From NCBI GenBank assembly GCA_035772405.1, contig JAYKKM010000414.1:1064501-1128500 (forward strand): a DNA stretch of 64,000 nucleotides, written 5' to 3'. A program made the position numbers and the translations under genes. This DNA comes from Chrysogorgia sp. JL179-B06 (lineage: Eukaryota; Cnidaria; Anthozoa; Scleralcyonacea; Chrysogorgiidae). This document shows, piece by piece, positions 33,431-44,065 of this stretch. The number at the start of each line of letters is the position of its first letter. Positions within the stretch are counted from its first letter, which is position 1. The notes below the pieces were generated by a model that saw only the letters and a list, made by a program, of their open reading frames with translations, was not told where the DNA came from and did no database searches.

Positions 33431-35393
33431 TCATTGCTTTTTCTGTTTGTTTTTCCCATTGCCTTTTTGAATAAACTCGTCGATGTCTCTTCTTGGAGGA
33501 CTACTACACTTGTACTTCACCGTCATCTCGCTCTTGTTCAAGTCTTGTTCCCTCTTTATCTGGCAATGACCACCGCCATTTCCTTTACCCATGTTCTTAA
33601 TATTCTCTTCGCTGCATTTCCACGCGACTTCTGTTACGTCCACGTACTTTCCACTAGCGAGCGAGATGTCCATTACTTTAGGCACCGCGTCCTTGTTTGG
33701 ACACTTGATGTTTATTGTTCCTTTTTTCTTGGAAACTAAACATAAATAAAGACAATATCTCGGGCGAGGTATGAAAGACTTTATAGGGACCTAACAATCT
33801 ACCAACAGCAAACTCAATGCGTCTTTCAAAATAATTCTTCATGCCAAACAAAGAGATTGATTTTTATTTATTTATTTATTTGATTTGCCACATGCGTTTT
33901 TGAAATCACAAAACATGCTGAGTGTTAAATACCGCAGTCAATAATAGCTAGGACGGCGGAAGAAAAACAAACAAGGCTTTTAATAACGTTCAGAATTAAT
34001 CTATCAATTTTTTTGCCGGCTGTTTCCATTTGTACCGGCTGTACTGTGGTCTGCGGTCTCGTGCTCGCTCATGCGCGCGCTCCATGCACTGTAATGAAGC
34101 CGCTGTTTAAAGTGAAATGCGGGCACCACTACAACTTAAAAACAAAGATGGCGACAAATAACAGACTGGATTGCAGCGATTCGAATCATTACTTTTCGGC
34201 ACTGAAATGCATCATTGCATTTGTGCAAAGGAAAATCACAGGACAAAGTTATGATGACATATACAGAGAAATCAAAACAAATTACCATTCAGAAACGGAA
34301 TAATTTTGATCTTGGCAAAAGCAATTTCGCCGATAACGCAAAGTTGAGTTATATTTTGAAATTATAAATCGCCGGCAAGGTTCTAAAACTGCCGGGTATC
34401 GCCGGATGCTATTTCTAACCCTGACTATGTCCGAAGTTCTACGTTGATATATACTGTCTAAATAGTAAGTAGGAGGTTACTTACTGGTTTTTATCTCACC
34501 GGCTGAATCACCCCCAGGGTTTTTCCTGCAGTCAAACATCACCACTTTATCCATTTTTTTCGTTACGTCATCAAACGCGAAGTTTTTCATCGAGACACCA
34601 CAACGTGCACGTTTGTCGGCTGTTTCCGACAGACTCGCGAGGCACTCCTCGTTGGTTACTCGGTCAATGTTCGGGAAGCGCGAACTCGCCACGATCACGT
34701 TCGAGTCGTTGGCCAAAGTGACGCCTCGTACTTCGATGAATTTGTAATTCGGGATTGGACAAAGTAATGTCATTGGGAGTGTTAATGATCGTTCTGAAAT
34801 AAAAATAGCGTCTTGATTGATTATATCAACATAATTCGGTGCTAGTTTACAAGTGTACTACTTTATCCCACCAACCCTGGGAACGATGTACAATCTACAG
34901 ACACGTGTTTCGCTGTTCCACAGCTCATCAGTGTAGCTCGGGTACAATTTAGATATGGCATGAGAACTAATTATATATTACCTCCGCTGCGACTTTGACT
35001 TCAATAAGCCCACCACTTATTTTTGCAATTTTGAAAAATATCACAACTGCTTTGGATTTCGAGGCAGCACTTCCCTTGCGATAGTAACTTCTAGTTATAC
35101 TAATTATACACAAGCGATTACCGGTGACAACCGCTTGTGGGATAATAGCAGTCATGCGCACATCCAGAGAGCGTGAAGCGGTATAGGGCCAGAGTGCTCA
35201 AACTACCACAAGGGTAGTGCGCGTTGCTTTCTCTCGAAACGTCAGTTATTCATTATTAATTAATTATATCAGGTCCCTCTAACTTACGTATGTTGTAGAC
35301 TAACTCTGTGGACGGAACACGAACAATCTCTTGAGAATTCACCAAAAACATGAAGGTGCACGCAATCATTATCTTTCCAAGAAATCCAGCCAT
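33431..35393 (-). CDS. Secreted protein with two related Cys-bearing repeats
   Basis: Three exons on the minus strand: 35393-35288 (ATG; ends phase 1), 34793-34485 and 33735-33431 (stop). Phases agree and give 720 nt, 239 residues. Donors are GTAAGTT and GTAAGTA; acceptors TTTCAG and TTTAG. Exon 1 encodes a signal peptide (MAGFLGKIMIACTFMFLVNS, then QE). The mature part has two similar units: one with TLLCPIPNYKFIEVRGVTLA..VVMFDC (exon 2) and one with INIKCPNKDAVPKVMDISLA..VKYKC (exon 3), each opening with a Cys-Pro and a V.D/G.(S/T)LA pattern and closing with a Cys. The tail is basic (QKGNGKNKQKKQ). I do not recognise the family; the spacing faintly recalls galactose-binding lectin-type units, but that is weak. 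A full hammerhead motif lies in intron 1. Confidence 0.75.
34895..34936 (-). ncRNA. Type I hammerhead ribozyme motif, intronic
   Basis: Minus strand: stem I CUACA, CUGAUGA, stem II GCUGU-GGA-ACAGC (5 bp), GAA, short stem III AC(ACGU)GU, triplet GUC, stem I UGUAG. All conserved core bases are present. It is in intron 1 of the secreted-protein gene and in the sense orientation, so it would be transcribed with the pre-mRNA. The stem I sequence and minimal stem III match the motif at 22420-22463 while stem II differs, so the two are separate family members. It is outside the part of the segment copied into A. Confidence 0.82.
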
Positions 35394-35538
35394 GATCTAA
35401 AAACATAATGCACTATTTTTAGACTTGGTAGTTATGATTATGAAATAATTCATCGGGTGATACTCGGCCAAAAACTTCTAAAGCCTGGTTGCCATCTTTA
35501 TTCATTTGCGTATTTTCAGTAATTGTTCTGTATCATGT

Positions 35539-35645
35539 TACCCTTGGGTGCCAGAGGTTCTACTTCGCTCGTTGGGGGATAACGGGGCCTCGCGTGCCCC
35601 CGTTATCCCCCAACGAGCGAAGAAGAACCTCTGGCACCCAGGGTA
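35539..35645. mobile_element. Fold-back MITE with 9-bp target duplication (Mutator-like)
   Basis: Almost the whole 107 bp is a hairpin: TACCCTTGGGTGCCAGAGG faces CCTCTGGCACCCAGGGTA, continuing through CGCTCGTTGGGGGATAACGG. The direct repeat GTATCATGT flanks it perfectly (35530-35538 and 35646-35654). A 9-bp duplication is typical of Mutator-type elements; no transposase is present. Confidence 0.82.
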
Positions 35646-35967
35646 GTATCATGTCAGTATACGTTAAAAACATCCATATACTGCACCTGTATATATCGCA
35701 GTACAAATGTTCAACACTGAGCATTTGTAAAAAAAAATGCTTATATCTCGTTCTTCGAAATAATTTTGAAGAAATAACGAACATAAATAAGTGTTTCTAC
35801 TAAAACAATTAGATTGCTCAATTTCAATGAGATGGTAGTTATCATCTCGTAGAAATGGGGAGCTCATAATCTATAATTGCTAAATTGACGGCTATGTTGA
35901 AAAATCCTGTTTCTCAGTCTCCATGCATATGATCTCTTATCATGCCCACAAAACTTTGAAGATTAAC

Positions 35968-36268
35968 AACCTATGTGTTGGTGGCACAGTGGGTAGCACA
36001 CGTGTCTTTCACCTCTGCAACCCGGGTTCGATTCCTTCTCAGTGCAGTTATCAAATGAAATATTTCGCCTTGGCCGCAAGTGAGAAGAGTGTTTCCAGTT
36101 TGACTCTACCACACACCGCAGGTTTTCTCCGGGTACTCCGGTTTCCTCCTGTAATAACACTGGACCAATGAGGGTGGCCCTTACTGGACCTCTAGGGAGA
36201 AACGTTTAATGACTACACGCACTTGTGTAGTGTGGACTGATAGGGTTATCCAGTATAAATAAAAGTTA
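35968..36268 (+). mobile_element. tRNA-derived SINE, family 2 core
   Basis: The head contains TGGCACAGTGGGTAGCAC (A-box) and GGGTTCGATTCC (B-box), followed by GGTTTTCTCCGGGTACTCCG and GTTTCCTCCTGTAATAAC, then a tail with ATAAATAAAAG. The CTCCGG/TTTCCTCC core is shared with 10395-10592, whose tRNA head is different. Confidence 0.75.
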
Positions 36269-37865
36269 GTTTATAAATACCACAGAACAATGCTATATGG
36301 GTTTGCCACAACAAAGCAAAGATACTAGCTTTTACAACTAGAAATGCAATTAGAATGGACCCTTTACCTCAATCTATATAAATACAAAATATAGACAAAC
36401 TTATCAAATATACAAAATCGATATACACAATGTTAAAAACACGCCTTATGGAGAGTGAAAATTGACAACATGAATGCCCCAGAACAGAACAAGCAAATTG
36501 CTATCGATTTGCTACAAGAAAAGCAGACTTTCCACAATCAGAAATCCAATTATAGAGTGGAATCTTAACCTCGATATATACGCAAAGCCAAAAACACACG
36601 CCTTGTGGAGAAATCTGACACTGGCTTTGTTTTTGGTTTCGTTGCCCCGGATTTGTATAGTTTATATGTTAAACATACCTCTTGGAGTTGCTGTTTCCGT
36701 TTCGTTATGATCCAAGTGCCCCGTTGGTTTGCAAAATATCTTTCGCTCTTTACTTCGCGGCGAAATGAAATAACCGCATCACACGAACATGCAGCTGAAC
36801 TGACAAACTTCTGCTTGATATTTGATTATATTTGTCGACGGCGAAATTGGTTCGATAGATTAATTTACTATATTTTTTATTACGCTTCTATCAAAGAAGC
36901 AATAAAAAGTTCAGTTCTAGACCAAAACATGTGTTCATGATTAATTCGCTGAAAAATAGCTGTGAAAGAACTATAGAGAGTATTATAGATGACCATGCCG
37001 AGATCATACGAATGTTATGTTAGAGTGTCTATCTAATATTTTACGAGCGAGAGAGAGAGATATGAATTCAATTTATCATAATTTGATAATATTTAATAAT
37101 AAGTGCAATTGGCATATTAATATAAATTAATATAAACAATAATTAAATTGGATCTCAAGCAATCAAATTGGATCTCAGGAGAATTCGCGCAATAATAAGT
37201 CGTAATGTATAATGTTGATATAATCTTAAAATACTGTGCTTTGAAGGAACATTGGCAACAAAAAAAGTACTTTTTATATCGAGCTATATCAGGCTTATAG
37301 CTACTAGGAATATAGTACTTTCACGCTATGAAAATGCTCGAAAAAATTATTTTAAAAGTTGAATAAATCAAGTAAAAACGCCGCCATTTTGAATATGACC
37401 TCATGTGCTGGGAAGTGTATATGCAAGTAGTTACTGCGTTTCGTAATTAAAATGAAACTGATTAAAATATTGGAAATACACAATGTACTTCAAAACCGGA
37501 TGAATAACTTTCGACCGACTGTCAGGTAACGAAATAATCTTTTATTCCAACTGAGATTTTACTAATGCGGATTAACCTGAAAACAGCTCATTAAAATCTA
37601 TGAAACATCAGACATAGTAAAAGTTACTGTCCATGACCCAACGTGTCGACACTCCAGTGTTGATTCTTCGACAGAGAAGAACATCAAGATATTTAAAACG
37701 TTTCTTTCATAGCTAAGGGGCTAGTTCAGTAAGCAGGATGCTTTCTGGCTCGCGTTTATGAGTCATGGACTTCACTTTATACAGCCTAGCTGTAATATAC
37801 CCAAAATCTTATCCCAGCATAACCACCACTATATATGCAGAACTCGTGGCTAGGCTCTCGGCATA
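36269..37865. other. Gene-poor AT-rich stretch
   Basis: No exon, tRNA or repeat with defined ends recognised. An open frame of ~110 codons at 36605-36940 has no domain or splice context I can support. Confidence 0.4.
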
Positions 37866-37867
37866 AC

Positions 37868-37985
37868 GGCCTCCGTAGCTCAGTGGTCAGAACACTGCAC
37901 TAGCATCGCATGTCAATTCCAGCCGGTAGGCCTTGAAGTTGCATTTTTCGCAACTGATCCCGGTTTGGTGTTAAAATGTATATAT
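37868..37985 (+). mobile_element. tRNA-derived SINE, family 3
   Basis: GGCCTCCGTAGCTCAGTGGT followed by CAGAACACTGCAC is a strong A-box region; the B-box is decayed (GTCAATTCCAGCC). Similar heads are at 47300 (GGTAGCTCAATGGTCAGAGC) and 63498 (ATAGCTCAGTGGCATAAAG). No acceptor-stem pairing supports a functional tRNA. Confidence 0.55.
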
Positions 37986-38334
37986 TCCAACACTCGAAAT
38001 TTTCCTTCGCCATAAATCCTTAGAATATATATACCTGTATGACTTGACAACAAAAACATCAAAACAATCTATGACGTATTCGCACTCAGCCCGGCTAATA
38101 AATATTTACATAACATATATTCAAGTGAAATCTTGCCGATACCGATTTCGGTATTTCGACACTGCCTATAGTAGCTATATATAACACTTTTATATTCTTC
38201 AAGAAGAGCTCCCAGCAGATCTTCGTTGAAACGACTTGGTTCTCTGCTAGTAGCAGAGCATCTTCGCCGCATCTTTGGTACCATGGGCTGAGGGGGAACC
38301 CATATAAGAATAAAAATGAAAGCTGCTAAGTTCT

Positions 38335-38482
38335 CAAAAGAACTGGATATAATATGAAAAGGAGAAATAAGAGAACTTCAATGTGTTGAAAAATACTTAA
38401 GTAAGAGTGTCCTTCAGGTCAGACAAAGGAAGAAGGACACATCGTCCGAAACGTCGTCCTTTTCATGTATTATATCCAGAAC
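38335..38482. mobile_element. Inverted-repeat element with hammerhead-like remnant
   Basis: AACTGGATATAATATGAAAA and TTTTCATGTATTATATCCAG face each other as ~23-bp arms. Inside, GGACACATCGTCCGAAACGTC keeps a stem II, GAAAC and GUC of a hammerhead, but the CUGAUGA part is not intact. Confidence 0.45.
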
Positions 38483-38504
38483 TCATATACAACTATTAGC
38501 AAAC

Positions 38505-38640
38505 CGAAAATGTGGTAAACTACCGAGATTTCTGCTAACGAAATACTGACGTTTCAAGCGGAGCCCTTCGTCAAATTATAGGGCTTAGCTCGAAACGTAT
38601 TTCGTAGCCGAGAAATATACAAAACACTGCCGCCTATAGG
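38505..38640 (-). repeat. Penelope/hammerhead-like repeat, degenerate
   Basis: GGTAAACTACCGAGATTT, GAAATACTGACGTTTCAAGC and GGAGCCCTTCGTCAA follow the same order as 6620-6740, with the core decayed to UUGACGA. A second, inverted partial unit (GGGCTTAGCTCGAAACG) follows at once. Confidence 0.45.
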
Positions 38641-39375
38641 ACACATCACTTCACTTTTTACAACTAGTGTACGAAGTCAGATTAGCCCGCATATAATTAT
38701 CTAAATCCTCTTTGTATTTATATTATTGTAAAATCTAAACTGTTTTTATAACGAGATAACAAACTGTACGGGTTTGTTTTTTGCAGTAGTATAATGAAAA
38801 GAAACAATGTAATTTTATTGCTTAGTAACGATAAAGCAAACAACCAATGAAAACTAAAAGTATAAGTGTTGCTTAGCCGCAGTGTTAAAATTGACGAATT
38901 AAAAACTCTAAGAAGTTGGTGTGAATAAACTAGAGACCCTTCGTTAAACTGAGGTGAAAGATAAAGTTATGACTTTACAATACTAGAACGCCGTTAGATC
39001 TATTCACTGTTTCGGCAGGTCTTCTCTTTTTAATCTTTTTAAGTAACTTTTTATCCTTTTTATCTTAAACCTCCCTTCGCCTCGGCGTAGGATAAATTTA
39101 ACCTCTTCCCCGCGGTCTCTCCTTAATTGGTCTGAACCACTGATCAGGGTGAAGTAAAATGCCGTAATGTTTCTTTTTCTTTTGAGGGTGGGAGTCGTAT
39201 TCTCAGCATGTTTAGTAGCTATGTGTTATGTAAGCTCCCTCTGTTTAAAATAATCAACGCACTTACGTCCTGGAACGTATGTTCTACTCAAAATAAAAAC
39301 TTAGAGATATTATTATGTATATTAATTCATTATTATAGTATATACGAGTGATATGAAAGTCTTGTGTCGTTAAAG
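38641..39375. other. Non-coding stretch
   Basis: No feature supported. Confidence 0.35.
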
Positions 39376-39384
39376 AGTACGTTT

Positions 39385-39440
39385 AATTACTCTCTGACGA
39401 AGGGCTTTTGCTCGAAACGCTAGACTTCATATACACATTA
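39385..39440 (+). repeat. Hammerhead-like core, plus strand
   Basis: CTCTGACGAAGGGCTTTTGC then TCGAAACGCTAGAC: CUGACGA (the variable position is C), GGGC/GCUC stem II and GAAAC, but stems I and III are weak. A diverged member of the family at 6620. Confidence 0.4.
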
Positions 39441-39604
39441 TTTCGGAACTACACTAAACGTTTTGATTGAATGAGAGGATAGTGGCATGACCGTGCTGAG
39501 ATATACGTGATGTTGGTATTATATCTCTCACGAGTGAGAGAATCATCACGAGAAGATAAAATTCATATCTACAAGCAGCCATCCTCATATGTAATACAAA
39601 TCAA

Positions 39605-39785
39605 ATATCTAAAAAGGTTGGTTTGCTGCCGAAATAGCATCGGTATTAAGTAGTCTAACGTTTCAAGCGAAGGCCCTTCGTCAGAGAGTGAACTTTTCGT
39701 TTCACTCTGTGACGAAGGTCCTTTTTCGCTCGAAACGTTAGACTACTTACACGCTATTTTGGCACCAACCTTTTTAGATATTTGA
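39605..39785. mobile_element. 180-bp palindrome built from two hammerhead-like units
   Basis: The arms AAAAAGGTTGGTTTGCTGCC and GGCACCAACCTTTTTAGAT face each other, and inside them GTCTAACGTTTCAAGCGAAG with GGCCCTTCGTCAGAGAGTG is inverted against CACTCTGTGACGAAGGTCC..CGCTCGAAACGTTAGAC. The result is a head-to-head pair of hammerhead-like cores able to fold as one long hairpin. Confidence 0.65.
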
Positions 39786-40882
39786 TTTGTATTTCTACGC
39801 TGCCTACGCAGCACAACACGTTTTATCAACCATGTGTAATGTTCTGTTTATTCATTGAAATCGATGGATCATGGAATAGCCACGATGATAACCACATGTG
39901 AAGATAAAAATGATCAGTACTGTACCTTCACGCGGCTTACATTGAAGATATTAGTTTATCTTCACATGTGCATAATATATCATTTTATCTGAATAGGAAA
40001 AAACCCAGTATTATTTCCTCGATATCTATATAATACTATCGATTATTATACACGAGTTGTATGGTTATGTTGTTCTTCGTCGAAGGACATGCGCAGTGAG
40101 TGGCTATATACGTCAAATGTGGCAACGTGTTTTTGTCTGCGTCTGCAACAAAAGACGCCATGTTGGTAATGACCGCTCCGATGTTGAACAAAAGTAGAAG
40201 TCATTATTTAATCATTGTGCGATTTTTTAAGACGTGTTTTATTTTAAAACGAAATAAACGTGTTAAAATCATCGTTCATATGAATGACTTCTGTTCCGAA
40301 TACAATTATAAACAAGCAAAACCAGTTTAGAGACAGAACTAGAAAAAGACATGTGAATATTCACCTCATACGCTTTTCTAAAATTCAACTATAAGCTATT
40401 CAAATGCTTTCATGTTTTAACAAATGCTTTTATGTTTTAACATAAAAGACGTGAATATTCACCTATAAGCTCTTCTAAAATTCAACTATAATTAGCTATT
40501 CAAATGCTTTTATGTTTTAACATAATTTTGGAATGCTACACACATACACTGTGATTCTATCAATCGCTCGATTTCTACTCCTGGTTTATGTTATGTAGTG
40601 GATTTACTCATTAGAACATTGTCATTGCGACATCTGTTCGGGAATGAGTATACTTGTTACTTCCATGATAATTATATAACATGCGCTAGGATACCAAATC
40701 GTAAAACTGAGCAACACGAGTTAACGACAAAGCAAATTGCTGTAAGACAACGTACCGTTGCTAAGAAGCAGACTTGCAACGTAGCCAAATTCGCGTCAGC
40801 ATCCCGCATAAATATATCGACTTTCGGATAAAAGCGGGTGTCTCTCAAAGAAAACTCATACTTTCGCAACTCGGCAACAACG
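39786..40882. other. Upstream flank of the discoidin-domain gene
   Basis: No exon recognised. A ~60-bp segment (GAATATTCACCT..TATTCAAATGCTTTTATG) is repeated two to three times at 40355-40520. Promoter elements could not be assigned. Confidence 0.4.
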
Positions 40883-43371
40883 ATGGTCTCCCTCTTACAG
40901 CTCGTCGTTATCCTGACAACAGCGACCTTTTCGGTCAATGGCTTTTTCGGCGGCTTAGAAAATGAGAAGGAAGGATCTTTTATATCATTGGAAAAACTCA
41001 GTGCGTTAGGTTTGTCAAGAGATCATAAGGTGTACGCTCATCTTGTTATTCCACCGTGGAGCAGACCTTTTAAGCTCGGCTATTGCGAAAGTTGGGAATG
41101 GCACACAGACCAGAAATACCGAGAACAGAGGCTAGCTCTTTGTAAAGAGCTTTCAGAAGGTAAGATCAGTTGGTTCTGAAATGGTGAAAATTCACCCCCG
41201 TTTTTTAGATTTTCTTTAACATATAGAATAGTATTTCAGGGTCAAAAGTAATCATCGATGTAAAAAAACTTAAAAAGTGGTATTTTGAGTGAGTATTTTG
41301 AGTTCTGAGATCACTACTATTTACTGTAGGCCACCATTACTAAGAACGTGATCCAAGACGTAATATTGTTTGTGACGTTAGATTCTCAATATTACGCCTG
41401 AATTTCAGTCGAGGTTACTTGTTTTCTTCGAGAAGTAGATGAAATGTCCAGCCTTTCAGACGAAGAATTTGAAAAAAGGAACTTGATCACTATGGATATA
41501 TTTACCTGAAGAATTAGCCATGTGGAGTCTTCGCGTTGAGAGTCTGACGTCACTTCCTTATGCTGGTCAGGAACATGACCGATTGATGGCGGACATAACA
41601 ACTCCAGATTCGGAGTCAGAAAAATAATACTAGGCATACTAGCCATCGTCGAATCGCAAAACAGTTTCGACCGAGTACTATTTAGCAGCTCTGCTATATA
41701 AATACATAAAAATATCGATAGGTAAAAATTTGATCGTAGTATCGATATTTGGAGCTTGCAAGTTTCAATATTCGTATCAACATAAGAAATTGTTGTCCAA
41801 CAATAAAAGCAATATGATCATTATTCAGATTTAAGGAAAAAATAGGCTACATAGCATTTTGCTTATCGAAGTGCATGTTATGTAATGTTCTAGTATTATG
41901 CTTCCTTCAGTAATTTTTCGAGAATGAGAAATGACAGTTAGTTGCGACAAATCAGGATACTGTGAATATTTTGAATCCGAACACTAGCAAATCATGGTTT
42001 CTTGGAGGAATTCGTATACTTTGAATAGTATATATAATATATGAATCGATAATTAATTCATATTATATACACTTGTCTATATATTCTTTGTTCAACAAGG
42101 GCACTTTTTTCTTTAACTTTTTTCTTCACTTTTCTTTTTTGTTTAAAAAAGGCACTTTTCATAAAAGTTTGGGGGATGTGCCCGCAATGCCCCCTGGTTC
42201 CTACGCGACTATGACGCAAGTGAAAACACTCTATTAAGACAATATGAATAGTGACATAAACGTTATATTTCTTTCTGCTTCTGTCTAGGCACTCACGAGT
42301 GTGATTCTCCGACTGGATTTTGTGACGATAAATGTCCATTCTCCAACGGCAGTTACCCTTTTTGGAGACTGCGCAACTCCGTGGATGTGCCTCTGCTGTG
42401 GACTATATCAAATATTGAAATGTTTAGCACGGCAAGCTCGACCAAGAACCTCGTTGGCTCGCCAACTAAAGCTTATGCCAGCAGTTACTTTGGCCCAGGT
42501 AACGTCTATACTTTTTTCTCTGTACGTTACTGAATAATGTATATAGAATTGGAACGCTAGTGCCAACAAAAAGTACAGGTGAATGCGAAAATGGCGTGGT
42601 CCAGAAAACTGTTTGTCTGTATGTCTGCCTGTTTGTATATGTCTGTCTGTCTGTCTGTCTATGTTTGTCTGTCTCCGTCTGTCTGTCTGTGTCTGTCTGT
42701 CTGTCTGTCTGTCTGTACTTCTGATAATTTACTGCAATGAATTCGAACTCAGATGGAAGATTTTAACCGACGTCAGCGCGAGATGGCGAAATAAATTGGT
42801 GATTTGGTGCTTAAAATCTACCAGTCAAATCTCAATTTCCTTATTAACGAGTTCACAACACGTTATATTCTAACTCATATTGCTGTGGGAATATTTATAG
42901 TATTATATATATATTTATAGTTACGACGGCCGGTTAAAAATATTTAAACAGTTAAAGCAGTCTAGTTTTCGGAAGTTCTAAGGTTATTGCCAATCACCAT
43001 GTTATATACGTTTTTCAAAGCTATAAATATCTTTATATTTAGGATATTACCCTAGCAACGCATTCGACAATAATCCCGAAACCCTATGGGTATCCAATGG
43101 CAAGGCTCCTCCAGGCATGCAGTGGATTTCTTATGAATTCGACTACCCGGTAACCATCGCTTCGATCCAAATCGCCTCCGAAACGGACAAGCCGGAACGT
43201 GCCCCGTCGGAGATCTTCGTTGAAGGCTCGTGCGAGAAGTATTTCCGAACCTTTGAGACTGTTTGGATCTTGGGCAACCCGACGCAGAAAAGCAACATTC
43301 GGGTCAGCGGTGAAGTGAAACGTCGTGATGGCGGTGGTGGTGGAAAACCCAGGTTCAGAAGATTCCGTTAA
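40883..43371 (+). CDS. Secreted protein with F5/8-type-C (discoidin-like) domain
   Basis: Three exons: 40883-41159, 42289-42498 and 43043-43371. Donors GTAAGA and GTAACG, acceptors TGTCTAG and TATTTAG, phases 1/1; 816 nt, 271 residues. The ATG opens a signal peptide (MVSLLQLVVILTTATFSVNG). Next comes a Cys-containing region across the first junction (GYCESWEWH, CKELSEG, CDSPTGFCDDKCPFSNG), then a discoidin-like beta-sandwich from ~150 to 250: ASSYFGPGYYPSNAFDNNPE, TLWVSNGKAPPGMQWISYEF and IASIQIASETDKPERAPSEI. Such domains bind glycans, collagen or phospholipid outside the cell; the ligand here is unknown. The C-terminus is Gly-rich and strongly basic (RRDGGGGGKPRFRRFR). No membrane segment follows, so it is probably released. 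Confidence 0.82.
42609..42717. repeat. TCTG/TGTC microsatellite
   Basis: Irregular then regular TCTG units in intron 2 of the discoidin-domain gene, the same motif as in copies A and B. Confidence 0.85.
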
Positions 43372-43750
43372 TTTTGAAGACTGGACTTTACTATTATTAA
43401 CGGCATTCCTGTTCTAGTTTATTTAATATATAGTCTTAATATATATATACACTTTGTACTTAACAGACGTTTGACATAAACATGAAATTTTGTCATGACT
43501 TCGCTTGAACTTGCTTCAATAATTAAAACAACGTTTTTCTCGTTTTAAACATTTTTTGCGTTATCAAAGTCTGTGATGCGTAGATAGCAAATACTTTAAA
43601 TAAAAAACACTAGAAGGTTGGCCGGTCGGGCGTACTACAGAAATAATGAATGGGATGTCTAACTATGATATAAAAGTCGTGTGTTGTGTATGTAGTGTTA
43701 AATTTAAAATATGAATAAAAAACACTAAAAGGTTGATGTACTACAACAAT
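43372..43750. other. 3' flank with direct repeats
   Basis: Two imperfect direct repeats (AATAAAAAACACTA..AAGGTTG) at about 43600 and 43712, and a third at 44037 beyond the SINE. No gene seen. AATAAA-type signals occur but the true polyA site is not determined. Confidence 0.45.
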
Positions 43751-43985
43751 AATGAATTCTTACCACACATGTCCATCAGACACAGGTTCAAATCCTGGGT
43801 CGGACCACCACTCAGGGTCTTAAAATAATTGAGGAGAAAGTGCTGCCTTTGCAATAATACCAGCAAATGGTAAGACTTTGAGTCTTCTCGGATTACGACC
43901 ATAAATCGTAGGCCCTCAGAACCCCTATCAATTGGGCTTCTAGCCTGTTGGGTATTCCGTTCACCTAAAAAGAGTGGTAAATCTA
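43751..43985 (+). mobile_element. tRNA-derived SINE, family 1, best copy
   Basis: Head: ACCACACATGTCCATC with B-box GGTTCAAATCCTGG. Body: GGACCACCACTCAGGGTCTT, AATTGAGGAGAAAGTGCTGC, CTTTGCAATAATACCAGC, and CGTAGGCCCTCAGAACCCC; tail TACTAAACTAAAG. The other copies are at 7920, 23885, 33140 and 56285, all shorter. Confidence 0.7.
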
Positions 43986-44065
43986 CTAAACTAAAGAAAT
44001 AAAAGTAGTGTACTGTGTAGGTAGTGTTAAAATATGAATAAAAAAACACTAAAAGTTGATGTACT

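Larger units (their letters stand above)
26461..34547 (+). repeat. Segmental duplication, copy B
   Basis: Direct copy of 8849-25879 without the BEL/Pao, LINE, SINE and hammerhead insertions, but with its own MITE (28738-29143) and an extra block at 31747-32190. Because it carries the complete secreted-protein gene across its right boundary, B is the parental arrangement. Confidence 0.85.

Noticed and set aside
34013..34303. 96-codon open frame in copy B
   Set aside because: It is antisense within intron 2 of the secreted-protein gene, the copy-A counterpart is disrupted, and no domain is recognisable.
36605..36940. 111-codon open frame
   Set aside because: No domain, no start context or splice support; AT-rich region where such frames arise by chance.
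37868..37940. Possible tRNA gene
   Set aside because: A-box is good but the B-box is decayed and no acceptor or anticodon stem folds; treated as a SINE head.
42058..42339. 93-codon minus-strand open frame in intron 1 of the discoidin-domain gene
   Set aside because: Low-complexity Lys-rich translation overlapping the true exon 2 on the other strand.
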